From Acidobacteriota bacterium (GTDB taxonomy: Bacteria; Acidobacteriota; Terriglobia; Terriglobales; Acidobacteriaceae): a stretch of DNA of 21,295 nucleotides. This document shows positions 15,864-21,295 of the stretch, in pieces. The DNA lies in assembly GCA_021799405.1 (NCBI GenBank), contig JAJZAL010000067.1:1-21295 (forward strand). Reading direction: 5' to 3'. A program made the position numbers and the translations under genes. A model generated the notes under the pieces. That model saw only the letters and a list, made by a program, of their open reading frames with translations, had not been told where the DNA came from and ran no database searches. Position 1 is the stretch's first letter. The number at the start of each line of letters is the position of its first letter.

Positions 15864-16083
15864 GGCTTTCTAGGAAGTGCTGGGCAGACCACAGAGGCCT
15901 TCGGTTCCTCCCCAGTCCTTCCTCTTGGAAATCACCGGCTATGATAACGGGTTGAAAGTTGTGGGCAATTCAGCGATGAGTCGATTTCCCCGCTTCGCGT
16001 TCTTCAAGTCAATTTTTAGAAGCAATGGCAACTTTTGGGTAATTCGGGGGTTGTCTCCGAAGAAAGGATCCAGTAACACCGCC

Positions 16084-19000
16084 ATGACAAATCTGCGCAC
16101 GCTCTCCCTCTGCCTCCTGGCCAGTGCGCTGCTTTCACCATCGGCATCACTGGCGCAGAAAGCAGCCCCTCCCGTACGCATTGTCAATCCAATTGACGAA
16201 AGCCACCTCATAACGCTCAAAGGGACCGTGAATCCGCTGGCCAACCCGAGGAATGACCGCGGGCCGGCGCCGGATAGCCTGCCGCTCAAGCGGATTCATC
16301 TCTACCTGAAACGCAGCCCGAGCCAGGAAGCAGCCCTGCGCCAGCTCATCGGCGAGATCAACACTCCGGGATCCCCCAATTATCACAAGTGGCTGACGCC
16401 GCAGCAGTTCGGCAAGCAGTTCGGCCCTTCGGATCAGGACATTACCACGATCGAAACCTGGTTGAACGGCCAGGGGTTTGGGGCAATCAAGGTGATGCCC
16501 GGCAAGCAGACCATCGAGTTCTCCGGCAACGTGGCCCAACTGCGCACCGCCTTCCATACCCAGATTCACAAGTACGTGGTGGGTGGCCAGATGCATTACG
16601 CCAACGCCACTGATCCGCAGCTGCCGGCCGCGCTGGCGCCCGTAGTGGGAGGTTTCGTTTCGCTCAACAATTTCCGGCCCAGAAGCTACGCGCAAAAGCT
16701 GGGCACGGCCATGTACGATCCAACCACAGGCAAAGCCACACCGCAGTGGACGCAGGGGACTGCCAGTGCCGGCGTCAACTTCGTGCTGTCTCCGCAGGAC
16801 TATGCGATTCAGTATGACCTGGGCCCGCTCTATAAGGCTGGAATCAACGGCAGCGGCCAGACCATCGCTATTGTCAACGAGGCCAATATCAACGTTGACC
16901 TGGTCAATCAATTCCGCACTCTCTTCGGTCTGCCTCCCAATCCGCCCCGCGTCATCATCGACGGCAACGACCCCGGCATCGACGGAATCAACAACCCCGA
17001 CGGCCCGAATTACGCCTCTATCGAAGCCTACCTGGATACGGAGTGGGCTGGAGCAGTAGCGCCTGACGCCACCATCGACCTGGTGATTGCCGCCGATACC
17101 GCGCTGCAGAATGGGCTGGTTCTGGCCCTCGAGCACGCCATCTACAACGACGTGGCGCCGGTCGTGAGCCTGAGCTTCGGTTTGTGCGAAGACGACCTTG
17201 GCTCCGCAAACCAGTTCATCAACGGATTGTACGAGCAGGCCGCTGCCCAGGGCATGACGGTTATGGTTTCCACCGGCGACAACGGCTCGGCAGGATGCGA
17301 CTCCAGCAATGCGTCATATGCTACCGGCGGTCAGGCTGTGAATGGCTTTGCCTCGACGCCTTATAACGTCGCCGTGGGCGGAACCGACTTTTACTATAGC
17401 GACTACAACAACCAAACTTCCCTGCAGACCCAGCTCGGAACCTACTGGAGCACGACGCCCACCCAGATGCCGCAGGCTTCGCTCCTGCAGCCAATCCCCG
17501 AGCAGCCGTGGAACGACAGTCAATATGGTCTGGACGCGGTGAGCTATTACAAAGACCTTACGAATTCGACCAATACGACGATTGCCGCCGGAGGTGGCGG
17601 GGCCAGCAACTGCGCAACCGGCAGCGGTTCCTCGTCCAGCGGCGGCTGGGGCACGTGCACAGCCGGCTATCCCAAGCCGTCGTGGCAAACCGGAGCCGGC
17701 GTTCCAGCCGACAAGGTGCGCGATCTGCCCGACGTCTCGCTCTATGCCGCCGACGGGATGAACTACAGCTTCTATCCCGTCTGTGCCGGTGATGGCGACT
17801 GCCAGCCCCCCTCGGGAAGCAGTCAGGTGCAGATCTCCGGAGTTGGCGGCACCTCGGCCGCGGCGCCATCTTTTGCCGGCATCATGGCCCTCGTCAATCA
17901 GAAGTACGGACCCCAGGGCCAGGCCGCCGCCATCCTGTATCCGCTGGCGGCACAATTCCCGTCCGCCTTCCATGATGTCGTGCATGGCACCAATTCCGTA
18001 CCTTGCCAACTCACCACGCCCGACTGCATCTCCGTGACCAACCCCATCGTTCTCCAGGCGAATTCCTCCAACGGGCTCTCTTCGAACGTGACGGAGGGCG
18101 AGATCGGCCTCAACGGCACGGCTGAATACGATGCCGCAGCCGGTTACGACTTGGCAAGCGGCCTTGGCTCAGTGGATGCCAGTGTGCTCGTCAACAACTG
18201 GGGCAACGTGAAGCTGGCCAGCACCACGGCCACCATGTCGGCTACCCCGACCACGATCACCCACGGGGCAGCGGTCACCATCAGCGGCACCGTATCCGGG
18301 GCCAGCGGCACGCCTACCGGCAATGTTGCGTTGATGACCGACAGCACCGAGCCGGGAGAGCAGGGAGTTACCACCTTCACTCTGAATAGCAGCGGAGATT
18401 ACTCCGGCAGCGTCACCACCCTGCCCGGCGGCACCTACAACATCTGGACGCAATACGGCGGCGACTCAACCAACGCCATGACTACCTCGCCAAAGACTCA
18501 GATGACCGTCAGTCCGGAGAACAGCGGCATCTTCCTCAACATCAATGAGCCTACGGGTTCGGTCACGGCTGGTCAGACAGTAAGTACACCCATCGATTAC
18601 GGCACGCAAATGCTGCTGAGCGCGCAGGTTGCGCCAAGTTCTCAGCTCACGGCGTTGGAGAACTGCTCGTCTTCAACAAGCACGGCCAAATGTCCCACCT
18701 TCACACCACCCACCGGGACCATCGTATTCACCGACAATAGCGCAACCCTGAAAACAGCCGTTCTCAATTCCGAAGGTGACGCGGAGTACAACGCGCCGTT
18801 TACGGTCGGCAAGCACTCGGTATCAGCCAGTTATAACGGTGACGCCAGCTACAACAAATCCACCGCTTCCTCGCCGATCACCTTCACTGTGGCGCAGGAC
18901 ACGCCACAAATCCTGGTAGGCGCCTCGAACCAGACGAGCAGTTCGTACGGCTTCCAGGTGGTTGGCGGCAAAGGCCAGCCGACGGTCCTCGATATCAGCC

Positions 19001-20862
19001 TGGAAAACGGTGCGCAGTGCAGCAGCGGCGGCGGCTCGTCCTCCCCGTGCGCTTCGTCCAATTATTACGGATACGGATCAACATCCACCTCAACGGCGAT
19101 TTATCCTGTCCCGGTCGCGCCGCCCACCGGCAGCATCACTGTCACCGGGCTTCCCTCCGGCGTCTCTGGCACCGCCACCCTCAGCCCCGGTGTGGATCCA
19201 ACCGATGGAGCAGTGGCGGGAATGGCCGCCATCACCATCCCGGCCTCCGCCACCGGCAGCTATAACATCACGATCACTTACAACGGAGATACGAATTACG
19301 TGAAGACAAGCGTCTCTGGAACGGTGCAGATCTCGCCGTCCAGCGGCCTCGCCTCCACAACCACCGCGAGCATGACCGGAGCCATCTCGCCAACCACCAG
19401 CATCACCGTAAATGGAACGGTGACCGGACAAAGCGGGCATCCCGCGCCAACGGGAAGCATTATTCTCTACTCGTCGGGCGCCACCGTATCCACTGTCAAC
19501 CTGAATCCCGGCAGCTCGGACGTCTCCACCTTCTCCGTCACCCTGAATAGTCAACTGCTCTTCCAGGGCGCGAATTTCGTCACCCTTCAGTACACGGGCG
19601 ACACCACATACGCCGCCTCGGCCTTCACGCTGAACAGCGGAGGCCCAATCTCCAACCCTCTCTCCGACTTCTCAATGGTGCCGCAGACGACCATTGTTCC
19701 CGTCAAGGCGGGTAGCAGCGGTACGGTAACCATCGATCTGGCCTCGGTGAACGGCTTCGCCGGGACCGTGAACCTGACCTGCACGGCCGATCCGGGTGTG
19801 GACTGCTCGATCCCGTCTTCTGTAGGCCTCAGCAATGGGGGCGGCACCACGGCAACACTCACCATCGACGCTGGAACCTACGCGGCCAACCAGAACTACA
19901 ACGTGACAATCACCGGCACGGATGCGGCGACAGGCAAGTTCGTTCACACCCTGGGACTCCAGGCGAACGTGAGCGGTTCGACAGCAGGCTCTCAGAGCTT
20001 CGCGCTGACGAATAGTGGCGACATCACCATCCCAACCCCCGGCCAAGCCGGCAATACGTCCACCATTACCGTGACTCCGCTCGGCGGATTTACAGGAACG
20101 GTCGGTCTGACCTGCTCAGTCTCCGGCACGTCCGGCCCCACCTCCGCCGCAACCTGCGCGCTCGCGCCGTCCTCGGTGAGTCTCTCCGGCGCGGCGCTCA
20201 CATCAACTCTGTCCGTCACCACGACGGCTTCAACTCCCACCGGAACTTACACGGTGACGGTGACCGGCAAGTCGGGTTCGATTGCGCCCACCACCACTGT
20301 AACCGTCAAGATCGGCACGCCTACTTACGCCCTGTCCAACAGCGGCAATATCACCATCACGAAGGGCGCAACCTCAGGCAACACGGCGACCATCAAGGTC
20401 ACGCCAGCGAATGGATTCACGGGAACGGTGGATCTGAGCTGCGTGGTCTCCGGCCCGTCCGGCGCCAACGATCCTGCAACCTGCGCTCTGTCTCCGCCAT
20501 CGGTCACCGTAAGCAACGGAGCGCAAACCTCCACGCTCACCATCACCACCACGGCTGCAACCTCCATGAACCAGCCGGAGAAGCTGTTCTGGCCGTCTAC
20601 AGGCGGGGCCGTCCTGGCGCTGGTCTTCTTCTTCGGCGTTCCCAAACGGCGGCGTAACTGGCTGGCGATGATCGGGCTACTGGCCTTCTTCGTCTCCCTT
20701 GCGGCAACCGGCTGCGGCGGCGGTGTCGCACCGCTTGGCAACAATGGAGGTACTGGAGGCACATCCAATCCCGGCACCACCTCCGGTACTTACACGGTGA
20801 CCGTGACCGGCGCCTCCGGCAGCATGTCGCAAACCACCCAGGTGACGGTAACCGTGAATTAA
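16084..20862 (+). CDS. Secreted S53 (pro-kumamolisin/sedolisin) protease with Ig-like modules and membrane hairpin
   Basis: A 1592-residue exported serine-carboxyl protease. Residues 1-25 are a signal peptide (cleavage after SLA) and about 40-200 a pro-kumamolisin activation domain. The S53 domain spans about 235-705, with Glu314 and Asp318 (SIEAYLDTEW), Asp399 (VSTGDNGS) and Ser591 (GGTSAAAP), and a calcium-site-like HDVVHGTN (630-637) and YDLASGLG. Four Ig-like modules follow to about 1190, each with a YNGD-, YTGD- or YGGD-type strand. Three modules with FxGTVxL(T/S)C and a second Cys come next. The last of these is split by a two-helix membrane segment (1495-1566). Start chosen at 16084 because the signal peptide begins there; its AAAGGA is 15 bases away, which is long. 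In-frame ATG codons at 15976 and 15877 are less likely. It probably degrades protein outside the cell while membrane-attached. Confidence 0.93.
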   Translation: MTNLRTLSLCLLASALLSPSASLAQKAAPPVRIVNPIDESHLITLKGTVNPLANPRNDRGPAPDSLPLKRIHLYLKRSPSQEAALRQLIGEINTPGSPNYHKWLTPQQFGKQFGPSDQDITTIETWLNGQGFGAIKVMPGKQTIEFSGNVAQLRTAFHTQIHKYVVGGQMHYANATDPQLPAALAPVVGGFVSLNNFRPRSYAQKLGTAMYDPTTGKATPQWTQGTASAGVNFVLSPQDYAIQYDLGPLYKAGINGSGQTIAIVNEANINVDLVNQFRTLFGLPPNPPRVIIDGNDPGIDGINNPDGPNYASIEAYLDTEWAGAVAPDATIDLVIAADTALQNGLVLALEHAIYNDVAPVVSLSFGLCEDDLGSANQFINGLYEQAAAQGMTVMVSTGDNGSAGCDSSNASYATGGQAVNGFASTPYNVAVGGTDFYYSDYNNQTSLQTQLGTYWSTTPTQMPQASLLQPIPEQPWNDSQYGLDAVSYYKDLTNSTNTTIAAGGGGASNCATGSGSSSSGGWGTCTAGYPKPSWQTGAGVPADKVRDLPDVSLYAADGMNYSFYPVCAGDGDCQPPSGSSQVQISGVGGTSAAAPSFAGIMALVNQKYGPQGQAAAILYPLAAQFPSAFHDVVHGTNSVPCQLTTPDCISVTNPIVLQANSSNGLSSNVTEGEIGLNGTAEYDAAAGYDLASGLGSVDASVLVNNWGNVKLASTTATMSATPTTITHGAAVTISGTVSGASGTPTGNVALMTDSTEPGEQGVTTFTLNSSGDYSGSVTTLPGGTYNIWTQYGGDSTNAMTTSPKTQMTVSPENSGIFLNINEPTGSVTAGQTVSTPIDYGTQMLLSAQVAPSSQLTALENCSSSTSTAKCPTFTPPTGTIVFTDNSATLKTAVLNSEGDAEYNAPFTVGKHSVSASYNGDASYNKSTASSPITFTVAQDTPQILVGASNQTSSSYGFQVVGGKGQPTVLDISLENGAQCSSGGGSSSPCASSNYYGYGSTSTSTAIYPVPVAPPTGSITVTGLPSGVSGTATLSPGVDPTDGAVAGMAAITIPASATGSYNITITYNGDTNYVKTSVSGTVQISPSSGLASTTTASMTGAISPTTSITVNGTVTGQSGHPAPTGSIILYSSGATVSTVNLNPGSSDVSTFSVTLNSQLLFQGANFVTLQYTGDTTYAASAFTLNSGGPISNPLSDFSMVPQTTIVPVKAGSSGTVTIDLASVNGFAGTVNLTCTADPGVDCSIPSSVGLSNGGGTTATLTIDAGTYAANQNYNVTITGTDAATGKFVHTLGLQANVSGSTAGSQSFALTNSGDITIPTPGQAGNTSTITVTPLGGFTGTVGLTCSVSGTSGPTSAATCALAPSSVSLSGAALTSTLSVTTTASTPTGTYTVTVTGKSGSIAPTTTVTVKIGTPTYALSNSGNITITKGATSGNTATIKVTPANGFTGTVDLSCVVSGPSGANDPATCALSPPSVTVSNGAQTSTLTITTTAATSMNQPEKLFWPSTGGAVLALVFFFGVPKRRRNWLAMIGLLAFFVSLAATGCGGGVAPLGNNGGTGGTSNPGTTSGTYTVTVTGASGSMSQTTQVTVTVN
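19669..20859 (+). repeat. Three tandem Cys-containing beta modules in the protease
   Basis: Module A begins at 19669 (FSMVPQTTIVPV), B at 19999 (FALTNSGDITIP) and C at 20326 (YALSNSGNITIT). Each carries NGFAGTVNLTC, GGFTGTVGLTC or NGFTGTVDLSC followed by a second Cys before a Ser/Pro-rich strand, suggesting a disulfide. B and C are close copies. Their closing strand GTYTVTVTG is at 20245 in B but displaced to 20785 in C by the membrane hairpin. Confidence 0.75.
20566..20781 (+). other. Membrane-hairpin insert inside the last beta module
   Basis: About 72 codons interrupt module C between its TTTAATS strand and its closing GTYTVTVTG strand. In order there are PSTGG (20593-20607), a short hydrophobic stretch AVLALVFFFGV, the basic loop KRRRN (20644-20658), a second hydrophobic stretch WLAMIGLLAFFVSLAATG, and Cys at 20713-20715 followed by a Gly/Asn/Thr-rich linker. 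The positive loop predicts an out-in-out hairpin. The AATG-Cys site looks like a lipobox although it is internal. I recall similar tails in other acidobacterial secreted proteins; anchoring is inferred. Confidence 0.6.
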
Positions 20863-20886
20863 CCCTTCAAGCACGTACTCCGACAT

Positions 20887-20914
20887 AATGGCCCTTCCTC
20901 CGGGAAGGGCCATT
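20887..20914 (+). terminator. Strong stem-loop after the protease gene
   Basis: AATGGCCCTTCC (20887-20898) is perfectly complementary to GGAAGGGCCATT (20903-20914) around a TCCG loop. It starts 25 bases after the protease stop. There is no T-run on either strand, so it may stop transcription inefficiently or protect the 3' end, but its position suits a terminator. Confidence 0.6.
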
Positions 20915-20950
20915 GCATGATGTGGCGTTGTGGCAATCGTCAGGAGCTGC

Positions 20951-20967
20951 CGCAGCGGCTCGCTGCG
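20951..20967. repeat. Seven-pair hairpin
   Basis: CGCAGCG (20951-20957) and CGCTGCG (20961-20967) pair around a GCT loop. It abuts a second dyad, CAGGAA-T-TTCCTG at 20968-20980. Confidence 0.5.
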
Positions 20968-20979
20968 CAGGAATTTCCT

Positions 20980-21049
20980 GTAGCGGCTCTCGCATGAACG
21001 GATAGCGAATCCGGCGCAACCATGAGACGTTCGCCAGAGTGGCCGCTAC
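20980..21049. repeat. Wide inverted repeat
   Basis: GTAGCGGC (20980-20987) and GCCGCTAC (21042-21049) are perfect inverted arms 54 bases apart, with weaker CTCT/AGAG pairing inside. Together with the two dyads just upstream it could be a folded repeat element of REP type. No second copy exists in this window to test that. Confidence 0.35.
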
Positions 21050-21113
21050 CCGCAGGATGCTGGCGATTCAATCCAAACCGCACATCCGCCGTAAAATGGA
21101 GCCCCCAAAAGTG

Positions 21114-21144
21114 AAGCCCCACCGCCTGACTGACGATGGGGCTT
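21114..21144 (-). terminator. Terminator-like stem-loop after kdpC
   Basis: On the minus strand AAGCCCCA pairs with TGGGGCTT around a 15-base loop. It is followed after CAC by a TTTT run (plus-strand 21114-21121 and 21137-21144). It lies 87 bases beyond the kdpC stop and in the right orientation for it. Confidence 0.45.
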
Positions 21145-21230
21145 GCACCCGCTCATTGTATCTAATTTGGCTTTCTACCAGCTGATTTGCCACTCAGCAC
21201 ATCTTCTAACGACCAAGGGCCTTGGGGAAC

Positions 21231-21295
21231 TCACTTCGATAATTTATCCAGAGCAAGGTTTAGTTCGAGCACATTCACCCTCGGCTCGCCCAGCA
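21231..21295 (-). CDS. kdpC: Potassium-transporting ATPase subunit C, C-terminal fragment (cut by window edge)
   Basis: The last 20 codons plus a TGA at 21233-21231 read LGEPRVNVLELNLALDKLSK on the minus strand. This matches the conserved end of KdpC, which in E. coli finishes with GQPVVNIVELNLALDKLDE. KdpC is the small membrane-anchored subunit of the KdpFABC high-affinity potassium pump. The rest of the gene, and probably kdpB and kdpA, lie beyond the right edge. Identification rests on one short but highly characteristic motif. Confidence 0.85.
   Translation of the reverse strand, partial: LGEPRVNVLELNLALDKLSK

Larger units (their letters stand above)
15400..16083. other. Divergent intergenic region between lutA and the sedolisin gene
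   Basis: A 684-base gap. The left 80 bases hold the lutA leader, promoter and inverted repeat. A minus-strand frame at 15468-15707 shows no recognisable protein and covers that promoter, so I do not call it. From about 15593 the region contains several stem-loops (15593-15609, 15746-15770, 15831-15863). I found no convincing plus-strand promoter for the protease gene. The protease frame stays open upstream to 15877, but that part lacks any signal-peptide character. If transcription starts well upstream, the protease mRNA has a long structured leader. Confidence 0.6.
20863..21230. other. Convergent intergenic region, dyad-rich
   Basis: This gap of 368 bases between the protease and kdpC stops contains no convincing gene. 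It holds the protease terminator-like stem-loop, three adjacent dyads from 20951 to 21049, and a stem-loop suited to terminate kdpC. The rest (about 21145-21230) shows only a short CCAAGG/CCTTGG palindrome. Confidence 0.6.

Noticed and set aside
15825..15890. Possible cyclic-di-GMP (GEMM-like) riboswitch before the protease
   Set aside because: Some words resemble a GEMM core, but the order of conserved elements and the tetraloop-receptor parts could not be matched, so I report only hairpins.
15877..16083. Upstream extension of the protease frame
   Set aside because: The 69 extra residues show no family similarity and would bury the signal peptide; the ATG at 16084 directly starts a normal signal sequence.
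1..21295. CRISPR arrays, insertion sequences, tRNA or rRNA genes
   Set aside because: No regularly spaced direct repeats, transposase-like proteins, terminal inverted repeats with target duplications, or recognisable structural RNA genes were seen on reading both strands.

Overview
The window most resembles a chromosome segment of an acidobacterium (Acidobacteriota, class Terriglobia). Three things suggest this: high-GC coding sequence, a very long secreted sedolisin-type protease with Ig-like tandem modules, and its C-terminal hydrophobic tail with a Gly-Cys-Gly-Gly motif. I recognise that protease architecture from this phylum. The taxonomic call is an inference; no rRNA or tRNA is present. 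Both edges cut known genes: the first codons of glycogen synthase glgA (minus strand, left) and the last codons of kdpC (minus strand, right).

Left block (435-6221, plus strand): five closely spaced genes read like a galactoside or amino-sugar utilisation operon. They encode an AgaS-like double-SIS sugar isomerase/deaminase, a PfkB-family sugar kinase, a GalM-like mutarotase, an exported GH35 beta-galactosidase and a DeoR/GlpR-family repressor. The exported GH35 enzyme would release galactose-type sugars outside the cytoplasm. The mutarotase, kinase and SIS enzyme would handle the sugar or its phosphate inside, and the DeoR protein probably senses a sugar phosphate. No transporter, aldolase or deacetylase is in view, so the exact substrate is open.

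Central block (6328-15399, minus strand): a complete L-rhamnose-to-central-metabolism set, read right to left: lutA-lutB-lutC, rhaI, a regulator, rhaEW and rhaB. Rhamnose isomerase makes rhamnulose and RhaB phosphorylates it. The aldolase half of RhaEW cleaves rhamnulose-1-phosphate to DHAP and L-lactaldehyde. Its dehydrogenase half should oxidise lactaldehyde to L-lactate, and LutABC oxidises lactate to pyruvate. The regulator is unusual: an IclR-type helix-turn-helix joined to a periplasmic-binding-protein (LacI-type) sugar-sensing domain. A good sigma70-like promoter precedes lutA, with an inverted repeat over its -35 box.

Right block (16084-20862, plus strand): one 1592-residue secreted S53 (pro-kumamolisin/sedolisin) protease with four Ig-like modules and three Cys-containing beta modules. 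The last module is interrupted by a two-helix membrane hairpin that carries a PSTGG-TM-KRRR element followed by an internal lipobox-like site. This is the most unusual structure in the window. It is followed by a strong stem-loop, a dyad-rich intergenic segment, and the tail of kdpC with its own terminator.
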